Origin: a virus
Direction: 5' to 3' (one strand)
IMG/VR virus record: IMGVR_UViG_3300025767_001019
Coordinates: 1-22,341 of that record
DNA length: 22,341 nucleotides
In this document: positions 1-7,311 of the stretch, piece by piece
Layout: every line of letters starts with the position of its first letter
Numbering within the stretch: the first letter of the stretch is position 1
Notes under the pieces: model-generated
The model's input: the letters and a program-made list of their open reading frames with translations, nothing else
Database searches by the model: none
Told to the model about the DNA's origin: nothing
Position numbers and translations under genes: made by a program

Positions 1-233
1 TGCGGATACTCCTTACGCATTAGTCTAAGATACTTTATTTCACGTTCAAACTTTTCATCCATCAAACTGGGGTCAACTACTTGATTATGCCCTCCGTGAT
101 ATCCTTCATCGTTATAGTACCATTGACAAAACTGTTGTTTGTCATCACTAATAAGACTAGTGTAAATCAAATTGTTTCTACAAAGTCCTTTGCCTGGAAC
201 GTTGTTATAATAATATGAAAAATTAGTGTTCAA
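1..233 (-). CDS. 5' fragment of an unrecognised gene, probable TTG start
   Basis: An open minus-strand frame runs 77 codons off the left edge of the window without a stop. The translation begins MNTNFSYYYNNVPGKGLCRN and later carries YYNDEGYHGGHN and an acidic/basic helix-like stretch (MDEKFEREIKYLRLMRKEYP). No ATG occurs before codon 58, and the only early start is TTG at 233-231. An AAGG lies about 9 nt upstream, inside the end of the methyltransferase gene, so the two genes overlap by 11 bases and are probably coupled translationally. The composition looks like real protein (aromatic, Gly/His-rich, no low-complexity). The EREIKYL segment loosely recalls the N-lobe of choline/aminoglycoside-type kinases, but this is a faint resemblance and I do not assign a function. 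It is the second gene of the leftmost minus-strand unit. Confidence 0.6.
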   Translation of the reverse strand, partial: MNTNFSYYYNNVPGKGLCRNNLIYTSLISDDKQQFCQWYYNDEGYHGGHNQVVDPSLMDEKFEREIKYLRLMRKEYP

Positions 234-1212
234 AGTTTACTACCTTAATATTTTGTGTTTGTGTTATATTGTAATTATGTGCTGTTTCTGTTTTGATTAA
301 ATGTATTTGCTGATCGTTATATGATAAAATAAAATTACCATCATTAAAATTTTGCTGTATTCTAAATGCGCTGTCTGCATTTATTACTATAGCATATTGT
401 GCAAACGGTCCCCAGTTGTCGCATACATCGGTGTATAACTTATGTTCTTTGTATTCCATACCTGTTCTAAATATAAACAAGTAATTTTTAGTAGACTCTA
501 AATCTATACTCCAGTCTATTTTAGTTTCTAAAGATACAGGATTATTAATATCTATGTTATAGCCTTGTTCTGGTTTTCGGTTATAATGTATATCACAAAC
601 GTCTAGTACTTGACTTAGATTATTAAATGTTAACCCGTGTAAGCCTGGTGTTAATTTTACTTCTTTTTTGTTTAATATTTTGTTAATTGTTTTAGAAAAA
701 CGTTCGTCGATAGCAATACCTGGATTGCATATACTGTTGTCGTTAGTAAGTAATCTTTTAGCATAGTTATCACTGATCTCAATTGCATGCACTTCTAAAA
801 AATATTTGTTGGGAATAATTTCTGGTAATGTACTGTCAATTACATTAAGTAATGATTCTCCCCAAAGAGTGTGATTGATTGTTTCTGTAAAAATGCAATC
901 AATATTGGTATGTTGACTTATTTTATCTGCTGTAAATTGACCACTTATCAAAGTAATTTTATTTTGTAAGCCTAAACTCTTAATTATTTCGACGCCTAAA
1001 TTATATGTATCTTCCATTTCTTCGTATGCAACTATTGATTTTGCTCCGTGTTCTAATGCAAGTAAAGAAAGTATGCCTGATCCAAACCCTATCTCTAAAC
1101 AATGTTTACCCTTAACGTCTTGTAATATATTCTTATAAAATTTATTACGCAACACGTCATTAATCATGGGTAACCCATATTTGAGGTGTAAATATTCAAA
1201 AGTTGTATTCAT
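223..1212 (-). CDS. PRMT-like SAM-dependent methyltransferase
   Basis: A 329-aa class I methyltransferase. The SAM-binding motif I is LEIGFGSGILSLLALEHGAK at residues 39-58, followed by VAYEE (residues 61-65), where an acidic residue normally binds the SAM ribose. After this comes FTETINHTLWGESLL. Its two glutamates, E110 and E119, are nine residues apart, the same spacing as the double-E loop of protein arginine methyltransferases (PRMT1 E144/E153). The following segment, with IIPNKYFLEVHAIEI, fits the PRMT link to the C-terminal barrel, and DNWGPF near residue 265 could stand for the THW loop. Inference: it methylates a guanidino or similar group on a protein or small molecule. It is the first gene of a minus-strand unit, with a late-type octamer (GGTAAGTA) 5 nt before the ATG and no Shine-Dalgarno site. 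A small-molecule methyltransferase of the same fold is the main alternative. Confidence 0.72.
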   Translation of the reverse strand: MNTTFEYLHLKYGLPMINDVLRNKFYKNILQDVKGKHCLEIGFGSGILSLLALEHGAKSIVAYEEMEDTYNLGVEIIKSLGLQNKITLISGQFTADKISQHTNIDCIFTETINHTLWGESLLNVIDSTLPEIIPNKYFLEVHAIEISDNYAKRLLTNDNSICNPGIAIDERFSKTINKILNKKEVKLTPGLHGLTFNNLSQVLDVCDIHYNRKPEQGYNIDINNPVSLETKIDWSIDLESTKNYLFIFRTGMEYKEHKLYTDVCDNWGPFAQYAIVINADSAFRIQQNFNDGNFILSYNDQQIHLIKTETAHNYNITQTQNIKVVNFEH

Positions 1213-1217
1213 ATTAA

Positions 1218-1225
1218 TACTTACC
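1218..1225 (-). promoter_or_regulatory. Late-type promoter octamer of the PRMT-like gene, leaderless geometry
   Basis: The minus strand reads GGTAAGTA, then five bases (TTAAT), then ATG. It has one mismatch to the GATAAGTA form seen at 4288-4295. The spacing is the same as at the other leaderless island promoters. It sits back to back with the plus-strand octamer at 1227-1234, one base apart. The mismatch makes it the weakest member of the set. Confidence 0.5.
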
Positions 1226-1226
1226 G

Positions 1227-1234
1227 AATAAGTA
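1227..1234 (+). promoter_or_regulatory. Late-type promoter octamer AATAAGTA, leaderless geometry
   Basis: AATAAGTA is followed by TATGT and then the ATG at 1240. No Shine-Dalgarno site is present. T4-family late octamers occupy about -13 to -6, so a 5-nt spacer puts +1 on the A of the ATG. The 14-base block 1221-1234 (TTACCGAATAAGTA) is almost the same as 4283-4295 (TTACCGATAAGTA). Confidence 0.65.
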
Positions 1235-1239
1235 TATGT

Positions 1240-2055
1240 ATGATAAAAGGTATTGGCGGGAAAAAATATATTGATCTAGATCCGCACCTAGATATTGAAG
1301 GGTTTCGCAATTTGCACCCAGAAATATGCAAAGGCTTTGCACTAGCAAGAGACTATGCAAAAGAAGGCACATGGATGGCACCAGGGTTTGAATGGAAAGA
1401 TAGTAGTTACATACTAGACTGGAAGCCTATATATAAAGCATGGGACGAGTATCAAGCATTACCTGATAACGATCCTATTAAAATTGAAGGTAATAAAATA
1501 TTGCCTACAGATTTTAGCGATTATAAACAGCGTAATATTTTTACACGTTACTTAAAAACTACACTAGGAGCAAACGATCCATACATATATTATTTTTTAT
1601 GGAACGAAGGTGACTGGAACGAACGTAGTGCCGAACGACAAAAAACGCAAGAAGCAAGTTATTTTCCAGGCGTAGTTGAGTGGGTAGAAAATTTGCAAAC
1701 ACAAGGCATTATTGATCGGATAGGCAGAGTTATATTTTTTCATTGCGATCATAATGGCAGAGCTTTTGAACATAGAGACTTAGATGCCGATAATGGAGTA
1801 CACGATGATAAACAATATAGTCCGCACAATGATGAATTCATACATATACGCTTTCGCACAAAGAGAGGCTTTTATATTTGGGATCCCGAGTCCCAGAATA
1901 AACACTACCTCAACTGTAATGCAGCCTTTTGGAATGACCAAGATTGGCACGGCGGAGAAGAGTCAAAAGAAGTTGAATACGGATTACGAATAGATTGTAA
2001 ATTTTCCCAAGAATTTAAAAAGATCTTAGGCATTGATCATCTAGAGCATTACTAA
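1240..2055 (+). CDS. Putative Fe(II)/2-oxoglutarate oxygenase, 271 aa
   Basis: The C-terminal half has the order expected of a double-stranded beta-helix dioxygenase. An iron-binding H178-x-D180 lies in FEHRDLD after a hydrophobic strand (RVIFFHCDHNG). A distal H237 is in DWHGGE, and R250 in YGLRID is about 13 residues later, as for the 2-oxoglutarate carboxylate ligand. The N-terminal 100 residues are rich in Trp and acidic residues and match no family I recognise. At 271 aa it is longer than the minimal oxygenase next door. It heads a two-gene plus-strand unit and shares one base with the next gene (TAATG). The promoter octamer is 5 nt before the start and there is no Shine-Dalgarno site. 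The substrate is unknown. The family assignment rests on motif order, not on overall similarity. Confidence 0.65.
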   Translation: MIKGIGGKKYIDLDPHLDIEGFRNLHPEICKGFALARDYAKEGTWMAPGFEWKDSSYILDWKPIYKAWDEYQALPDNDPIKIEGNKILPTDFSDYKQRNIFTRYLKTTLGANDPYIYYFLWNEGDWNERSAERQKTQEASYFPGVVEWVENLQTQGIIDRIGRVIFFHCDHNGRAFEHRDLDADNGVHDDKQYSPHNDEFIHIRFRTKRGFYIWDPESQNKHYLNCNAAFWNDQDWHGGEESKEVEYGLRIDCKFSQEFKKILGIDHLEHY

Positions 2056-2543
2056 TGAAATATGTCGGTAACTGGAAACATAGAATACATCCTGGGTTGC
2101 GTCAACGTGTTTTAGATACACAAGGGCAAGCAAGACCAAGAGACTGGCCCCCTGCATTTGCTGTAGAAAGCGATGAATACAAACGTGCCGAAGAAGCAGG
2201 ATATGATCTTACACAAGTACATTGGTGGGTTTATGAAGAACAAAATTTAGGTCCATTGTTGTTGCCTTTAGAAAATAAATGTCACTGGTGGTTAACTAAA
2301 CTATACCCAGGTCAATTTATGCCTATGCATAGTGATCCGCATACACACGAACGTCCTTGCAACCGATATTGGATACCTTTACAAGATTTTGAACCAGGAC
2401 ATGTTTTCATTTATAAAGATAAATTGATAAAAGATTATAAAGAGCTCGATGTGTTTAAATATGAATCTAGTACAGATTTACACGGAGCCGCAAACATTGG
2501 ACATACCCCAAGGGTAATATTACAAGTTACTGAATTTCTATAG
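2055..2543 (+). CDS. Aspartyl/asparaginyl beta-hydroxylase-like oxygenase
   Basis: A compact 162-aa protein with the full set of Fe(II)/2-oxoglutarate ligands: H92-S-D94 in MPMHSDPH, H143 in DLHGAANIG and R153 in TPRVILQV, ten residues after the distal histidine. This spacing is typical of the aspartyl/asparaginyl beta-hydroxylase branch. The N-terminal part (many Trp, Pro and Arg residues) probably builds the substrate side. Its start codon overlaps the stop of the preceding oxygenase gene (TAATG), so translation is probably coupled. Its 3' end overlaps the convergent radical SAM gene by 17 bases. It may hydroxylate a side chain of a peptide or a free amino acid. The sequence does not say which. 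Confidence 0.78.
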   Translation: MKYVGNWKHRIHPGLRQRVLDTQGQARPRDWPPAFAVESDEYKRAEEAGYDLTQVHWWVYEEQNLGPLLLPLENKCHWWLTKLYPGQFMPMHSDPHTHERPCNRYWIPLQDFEPGHVFIYKDKLIKDYKELDVFKYESSTDLHGAANIGHTPRVILQVTEFL

Positions 2544-3540
2544 TATCTATTGTATACTTTTTAAATTTAGGTAATACTTCCTGTTCTACTTTTTTGACAT
2601 CGATATTGTTTTTAGGACACATACTACATTCGTCTATATGACAATATATATTTTCCATCATATCATCTATAGTTTCAGGTGTACACTTAGTTAAGTCCAG
2701 TGGTTCATAGTTTAAATATTTTTGCCAATCCGGATCATCTAAACTATCATACCTTTCTAACATTGTTTCCAATGTGCCTAACGCAGCACATTTATATATT
2801 TTTCTGTCTCTAAGTAAAGCACAAAACCCACTAGGACAACTATTCCAATAAGATTGTTTTGGATCATCGGATTCAAAAGGTTTAGGTATTCCGTCTACCC
2901 ATTTTGTAATACTTTTAAAGTAAGGCGATTCTATATAGTATATGCCGTACCCATCGCCAATCCAGCCACGGTCGTTGCCGTCAAGCATGTCATATGAAAA
3001 GTCTAAGGTGTTCATGTGTGTGATCCATTCTTGACCACCTGCTTTCATGTCAATAACTTTTTCCCACCAATCAGTAGCGGTCGCCTCTGTAGTTAATTCT
3101 AAACGCCTTGCAAGTTCTTCAGTGTTTGCAATTACTTTTTCGGAATAAGTTTTATCTACAAACTCTGGAAAATGATTACATACTTGAACCATTAAATTAT
3201 ATTTTTTTGTAAGGTATACAACCTTATCCATATTGTCTTTACGATCTAGTAAAGAACCATTTGTAGGAAAGAATATTGTTGCTGTAGGTTCTAGTGTTCT
3301 AAGGTATGCAATTATTTCATGTACTTTGTCAAGATACAGTAACGGCTCACCACCTAGTATTCCCCAAATATTTACATTAAAGTTTTTGTGTGCAAGGTAT
3401 ATACTTTCTTTAATTTCGTCCATCTCTGGATCTAATACACCTTTACCACGTATGTGATCACTTCTAGTGTCACACTGATTACACGCCAAGTTGCACTTAT
3501 TACCATAAAATATATCTAATATTTTAATGTCTCTTTTCAT
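2527..3540 (-). CDS. Radical SAM enzyme with C-terminal auxiliary-cluster cysteines
   Basis: The N-terminus carries C16-x3-C20-x2-C23 in NKCNLACNQCD, which binds the SAM-reducing [4Fe-4S] cluster. GILGGEPLL follows near residues 60-68, the GGEP motif of radical SAM barrels. The C-terminal third has C-x4-C-x10-C (CPSGFC...IYKCA) and, after about 55 residues, CHIDECSMCPKN. This SPASM/twitch-like pattern suggests at least one auxiliary iron-sulfur cluster. The same pattern recurs in the radical SAM genes at 4301 and 9774. The 337-aa length is normal for such enzymes. It is the second gene of a minus-strand unit, overlapping the upstream oxygenase gene by 17 bases. An AGGA lies 6 nt before the ATG. 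The reaction is unknown; peptide or small-molecule modification is the usual role of the type. Confidence 0.85.
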   Translation of the reverse strand: MKRDIKILDIFYGNKCNLACNQCDTRSDHIRGKGVLDPEMDEIKESIYLAHKNFNVNIWGILGGEPLLYLDKVHEIIAYLRTLEPTATIFFPTNGSLLDRKDNMDKVVYLTKKYNLMVQVCNHFPEFVDKTYSEKVIANTEELARRLELTTEATATDWWEKVIDMKAGGQEWITHMNTLDFSYDMLDGNDRGWIGDGYGIYYIESPYFKSITKWVDGIPKPFESDDPKQSYWNSCPSGFCALLRDRKIYKCAALGTLETMLERYDSLDDPDWQKYLNYEPLDLTKCTPETIDDMMENIYCHIDECSMCPKNNIDVKKVEQEVLPKFKKYTIDTIEIQ

Positions 3541-4261
3541 ATTGTTTCCTGTAACTGTTTGCTACTAAATCTATAAAGTCCATTTTTCTACTACCGGGTA
3601 TTCCGTGAGCAATCAAATGTGTTCTTGTGTGTAGACTATTATTTATAACGCTATGATAGTTGCGTATATTAATAATAAATGCTTTACCTGCACTAAACGG
3701 AACAACGCCATGGCCTTCTAAAGTCATCTTGCACATAGGAGGGTGTGTAATTGCTATATTAATAGGTACACCAAAGTCCAACATATCTATGCCTTCTTCA
3801 CCTGGTAGTCGTCCTGGAGCGTCACTGTGTGGACTTATCTGTCCATTAGACTCTAGTTCCATAAACCGTATACGTCTGTAACGTTCATATGGAAATTCTT
3901 CCCAAAAACTTTTTATGTTAGGAGTATGTTCACTTAGGCTAGTCCACTTATAAGGAACATCATCTTCCGTTGTCCAATCTCCGTAGTTAGTCCATGCACC
4001 TGTTTTATCAACATCAATACCATGTATGCAAGTACTATTCCACCCAGGATGATCATCGCCTCTATGACTAACATAGTTTGCAGACTTTGCTTCACTTGCC
4101 CATAACTCGTATGGAATATCAATATCAAGTTCTAACCAAGCAAAGTTACTTTTGTTTAATAACCAACTTGCAATGTCATAGTTAGTTGTAAGATAACTAG
4201 GTGCTTCGGGTAATGTTGCATTAAAGTCTTTGTTAGCATTATAGAAATCTAAGGCATTCAT
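3524..4261 (-). CDS. Aspartyl/asparaginyl beta-hydroxylase-like oxygenase, 245 aa
   Basis: Fe(II)/2-oxoglutarate ligands are all visible: H145-S-D147 in ISPHSDAPGR, H203 in RNYHSVIN and R213 in HTRTHLIAHG, ten residues after the histidine. The core FMELESNGQISPHSD followed by VPINIAITHP is characteristic of the aspartyl/asparaginyl hydroxylase branch. I chose the ATG at 4261-4259 over one two codons upstream at 4267. The upstream ATG overlaps the last base of the late octamer GATAAATA, and the inner ATG is exactly 5 nt after that octamer, as in the other island genes. There is no Shine-Dalgarno site. It is first in a two-gene minus-strand unit with the radical SAM gene that follows. The pairing suggests a shared substrate, but this is inference. 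Confidence 0.78.
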   Translation of the reverse strand: MNALDFYNANKDFNATLPEAPSYLTTNYDIASWLLNKSNFAWLELDIDIPYELWASEAKSANYVSHRGDDHPGWNSTCIHGIDVDKTGAWTNYGDWTTEDDVPYKWTSLSEHTPNIKSFWEEFPYERYRRIRFMELESNGQISPHSDAPGRLPGEEGIDMLDFGVPINIAITHPPMCKMTLEGHGVVPFSAGKAFIINIRNYHSVINNSLHTRTHLIAHGIPGSRKMDFIDLVANSYRKQYEKRH

Positions 4262-4266
4262 AAACA

Positions 4267-4274
4267 TATTTATC
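4267..4274 (-). promoter_or_regulatory. Late promoter octamer GATAAATA, leaderless geometry
   Basis: The minus strand reads GATAAATA, TGTTT, ATG. The octamer is identical to the ones in front of the fibre gene (15317-15324) and the small gene set (20088-20095), which have leaders of about 28-35 nt. Here the spacer to the ATG is only 5 nt. It lies 13 bases from the divergent octamer at 4288-4295. Confidence 0.72.
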
Positions 4275-4287
4275 TGCGTATATTACC

Positions 4288-4295
4288 GATAAGTA
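4288..4295 (+). promoter_or_regulatory. Late-type promoter octamer GATAAGTA, leaderless geometry
   Basis: GATAAGTA is followed by CTAGT and the ATG at 4301, a 5-nt spacer, with no Shine-Dalgarno site. It is preceded by TTACC, the same as at the promoter of the 1240 gene. It would drive the long plus-strand unit of five coupled genes up to about 8716. Confidence 0.68.
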
Positions 4296-4300
4296 CTAGT

Positions 4301-5143
4301 ATGATACACATCTCACACCTTGAATGGCACGTTGCACATGCATGTAATTTTACTTGCGAAAACTGTTGTCATTTTTCTAATCACGGGCATAGTGTTCCTG
4401 TGACCTATGAAGAAATAAGTGAATGGTACGATAGTTGGGCGCACAGAATAGCACCAGCAACAATTGACATACTAGGTGGTGAGCCTCTACTTAACAAACG
4501 TATTTGTGATATTGTAGAGCTTACACGTAAGAAATGGGATAAGCCTAGTTTAGAAAGACTTGACATAACAACTAATGGTGTGCTATTATATAAGTATCCT
4601 GACCTTCCAAAGGTACTTGCTGATAATAATTGCGGATTAAAAATATCCAAACATGGTACTAATCATGAATATAATGAGCTTTGGAAAGGTATTGAAAACA
4701 TTGCACTGGAGTGGAAAGAGCAATACAATATAAATGTAGATTTTTGGAAATCTGATGTAGTATGGTATAAAATGTATAAAGGGTTTGGTTCTAATATGGA
4801 ACCTTATGAAGATAATGATCCTGAGGAAAGTTGGAATAATTGTATAACAGGACAAGACTGTTGGCAAATACATCAAAACAACTTATATAAGTGTGCTCCG
4901 TTAGCATACTTGCCTATGACAGCAGACACATACAATTTGTCTAGCAAGTGGGATCCCTATTTAAAATATAGAGCATTAACACCAGATTGCACTGACGAAG
5001 AACTACAAGAATTTTTTAATCGCAAAGCGGAAAGTTTTTGTGCAATGTGTCCAAAGAATCCTGAAATATTACATAGGAAAAATGATCCTAGATTAAATAA
5101 AAAACATTATGAAGAACTGCCAGTAAAGGTAATATATGACTAA
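4301..5143 (+). CDS. Radical SAM enzyme with C-terminal auxiliary-cluster cysteines
   Basis: A 280-aa protein with C15-x3-C19-x2-C22 in HACNFTCENC at the N-terminus and DILGGEPLLN near residues 57-66. The C-terminal part holds C-x5-C-x10-C (CITGQDC...LYKCAPL) and later FCAMCPKN, matching the cysteine layout and even the CPKN ending of the radical SAM protein at 2527-3540. The two are therefore paralogues. The protein is short for a SPASM enzyme. It starts a five-gene plus-strand unit and overlaps the aminotransferase start by 8 bases (ATGACTAA). An AAAGG inside its 3' end serves as ribosome site for that gene. Its own start has no Shine-Dalgarno site and sits 5 nt after a late octamer. The substrate is unknown. 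Confidence 0.83.
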   Translation: MIHISHLEWHVAHACNFTCENCCHFSNHGHSVPVTYEEISEWYDSWAHRIAPATIDILGGEPLLNKRICDIVELTRKKWDKPSLERLDITTNGVLLYKYPDLPKVLADNNCGLKISKHGTNHEYNELWKGIENIALEWKEQYNINVDFWKSDVVWYKMYKGFGSNMEPYEDNDPEESWNNCITGQDCWQIHQNNLYKCAPLAYLPMTADTYNLSSKWDPYLKYRALTPDCTDEELQEFFNRKAESFCAMCPKNPEILHRKNDPRLNKKHYEELPVKVIYD

Positions 5144-6056
5144 CAAATATAATAGAGCACATATGCCATTTGGAAATGCGTTTAGTGTTGCTGACGATAA
5201 AGTAATGAACCTATTAGTTCAAGATACAACTCCGGCACTTGCTCTTGCTGATGAAAATATTCATACTAAGTTTTGTAATGAGTACAAAGAATGGATAGCA
5301 ACAACTAATAATAATCGTGTGCTAGGATTAGATGAGTACAAATATGCATGTTATACTAATGGTACTACTGAAGCATTTGATAAATTCTACGCAAAGCACA
5401 GCACAAAAAGATTCCGCTTTTTTAAAGGCGAATATCTTTACCATCGACTAAGTTGCAGGAACAATAATTATGATTGGGAATATATAGAAGATGGCAGGCT
5501 AAACAAAAATGATGTTGTTATAATAAGTTTACCTTTTTCGGATACTGGAAACAAACATAAAGACATGGATTTTATTTTACATAATTGTAGTGCAATGGGA
5601 ATTCCAGTATTATTAGATTGTGCATACTTGGGTGTATGCAATGATATTACATTTGACTTAACTCACAAATGTATTACTGATGTTACATTTAGTCTTTCAA
5701 AAAGTTTGTACGCAGCGCACCTAAGAATTGGTATGCGATTAACTAGAGAAGACGATGACGATCCATTATTTGTAACAAATAAAATTGGATATATTAATCG
5801 TGCATCTGCACACATTGGTAGAAAATTAATAAAGCAGTTTCACCCAGACTATATCTACAATAAGTATAGAAGCCGGCAGTTAGAGATATGTGATATTTTA
5901 GATGTTGAACCAAGTGACTGTGTACTGTTTGGTATAGGTGACGACAAATGGAACGAATACAATAGAGATAGAGACACTAATAGATTAAGTTTTCACAAGT
6001 ACTTAAACGTTAGTGATAATGATGAATTAAGGAATATTGCAGATGAGAAAAGGTAA
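5136..6056 (+). CDS. PLP-dependent aminotransferase-like protein (fold type I)
   Basis: A 306-aa protein, shorter than the usual 350-400 aa. TNGTTEAFDKFY at residues 74-85 fits the phosphate-cup region of fold type I aminotransferases. VLLDCAYLGVC gives D161, the expected partner of the PLP pyridine nitrogen. FSLSKSLYAAHLRIG places K189 as the Schiff-base lysine, followed by R197-x-G, the usual S-x-S-K...R-x-G arrangement. These three elements in order make the family call reasonable. The C-terminal small domain is short. It might act on an amino acid or on a keto group of the compound handled by the neighbouring radical SAM enzymes. An AAAGG lies 6 nt before the ATG. Translation is coupled to both neighbours. 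A lyase or desulfurase of the same fold is an alternative. Confidence 0.7.
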   Translation: MTNKYNRAHMPFGNAFSVADDKVMNLLVQDTTPALALADENIHTKFCNEYKEWIATTNNNRVLGLDEYKYACYTNGTTEAFDKFYAKHSTKRFRFFKGEYLYHRLSCRNNNYDWEYIEDGRLNKNDVVIISLPFSDTGNKHKDMDFILHNCSAMGIPVLLDCAYLGVCNDITFDLTHKCITDVTFSLSKSLYAAHLRIGMRLTREDDDDPLFVTNKIGYINRASAHIGRKLIKQFHPDYIYNKYRSRQLEICDILDVEPSDCVLFGIGDDKWNEYNRDRDTNRLSFHKYLNVSDNDELRNIADEKR

Positions 6057-7311
6057 ACTTATTAATATGGAATGGATGTGCGATTACAACTATTTCACGG
6101 ATGAAGAATTTGACCCAATTAGAACAAAGTTGCTACAAGATCAACTTGACGAAGCAGCTAGTGAAGGTGTAAACGTAGTATTAGGATTATGGTTCTTGGA
6201 TGGGTTTTTACCAATAAAGCGTAAAGATGCTTTTATAAAACACATACAAGATCTAAAAGATTATGCCGCTAGTGTAGGTATTAATGAATTTTATATTGCA
6301 AGTGGACACGGAGAAGACTTTGAAGGCCTTCCTGTTAAACATTATTTCTTTGACAATGTATTTAGAATATGTATGAACGCATATAGAAACTTAATGGACC
6401 GTTTGCCACAAGAATGGGATACTACAAAAGAAAAAGCACTACTACTCGGCGGTATGCCTGATCGTTGTAACCGTATTGGGTTACTAGCAAGATTGTATGA
6501 AGAAGGTATAGTACCAGATAAAGTTGATCATACATTTTTTCCTCCTTGGGCACCATCAGATAAAGTATGGTGCAGAGATTATATAAGAGAAATTTATCCA
6601 GATTGGACAGATGAAAAATATGAAAAGTTTCTTGTAGATTGTGAAAAACGAGTTGACGATAGATACTTAACTTGTATGCCGTGGTACGGTAATTATACTA
6701 CTGAAGAATTTGATAGACCTTGGTACGAAGTTAGAGAAACTGAATGGGTTAAGAATCCTACACTTATTGATTCTAGAGTATATGAAGATTGTTTATTTGA
6801 TATTGTAAGTGAAGGTCCTAACTATTGGGGAACTGGCAATTATCAATTTTTAACTGAAAAGTTTTGGCGTTGTGCTATGCATAGGCGACCTTTTATATTA
6901 GCAGGCTGGCCAGGACAATGGGACTACTTAGAGCAACAAGGCTTTAAAACTTTTGCAGAATATCTACCTATTCCACACTACGGCAAAATTGAAGATGATG
7001 AAGAACGTATGAAGGCTGTAGTTGTAAATGCAAAATATCTATTAGAGAATAGACAGCATGACGAAGATATAGCAAAAGATGTAGAGTTTAATTTCCAAAA
7101 AATTATAGAAAAGAATGAAGCTCAAAAAACTATGTGGAGACATTGGCACGATGACTTATGTATTGATTGGTGGCAACTAGAAGCTCTTATTGTAAATCGT
7201 ATAGGATATTCGGACATTATAATGAACTTACCTGAAGAATACTTGCCTGATCATTTGTATAATCCAACAACAGATGATCCCGCTGAACGTGATTATAAAA
7301 AGGATGAGTAG
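6043..7311 (+). CDS. Probable glycosyltransferase-like protein, 422 aa
   Basis: No catalytic motif can be named with certainty. The best clue is around residues 275-310: FLTEKFWRCAMHRRPFILAG, then WDYLEQQGFKTF. An E-K-x(4-6)-P-F-x(3)-G element followed by L-x(3)-GF-x-TF recalls the C-terminal nucleotide-sugar-binding half of GT-B-type glycosyltransferases and of proteins annotated in large marine phages. The first 200 residues include LLLGGMPDRCNRIGLLARLY, compatible with a Rossmann-like half. Start choice: TTG at 6037, ATG at 6043 and ATG at 6067 are all in frame. ATG 6043 is preferred because AAGGA at 6029-6033 lies 9 nt upstream. It overlaps the aminotransferase gene by 14 bases and ends directly before the next start. 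The function remains open. Confidence 0.5.
   Translation: MRKGKLINMEWMCDYNYFTDEEFDPIRTKLLQDQLDEAASEGVNVVLGLWFLDGFLPIKRKDAFIKHIQDLKDYAASVGINEFYIASGHGEDFEGLPVKHYFFDNVFRICMNAYRNLMDRLPQEWDTTKEKALLLGGMPDRCNRIGLLARLYEEGIVPDKVDHTFFPPWAPSDKVWCRDYIREIYPDWTDEKYEKFLVDCEKRVDDRYLTCMPWYGNYTTEEFDRPWYEVRETEWVKNPTLIDSRVYEDCLFDIVSEGPNYWGTGNYQFLTEKFWRCAMHRRPFILAGWPGQWDYLEQQGFKTFAEYLPIPHYGKIEDDEERMKAVVVNAKYLLENRQHDEDIAKDVEFNFQKIIEKNEAQKTMWRHWHDDLCIDWWQLEALIVNRIGYSDIIMNLPEEYLPDHLYNPTTDDPAERDYKKDE

Noticed and set aside
1213-1239. Reading 1213-1239 as a recombination (att-like) site because of the palindrome-like TACTTA...TAAGTA
   Set aside because: The symmetry is explained by two back-to-back promoter octamers. 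There is no integrase gene and no tRNA in the window.
3233-3457. Plus-strand open frame opposite the radical SAM gene at 2527-3540
   Set aside because: No ribosome site and no protein-like motif. The opposite frame carries GGEP and cysteine motifs, so this is a shadow.
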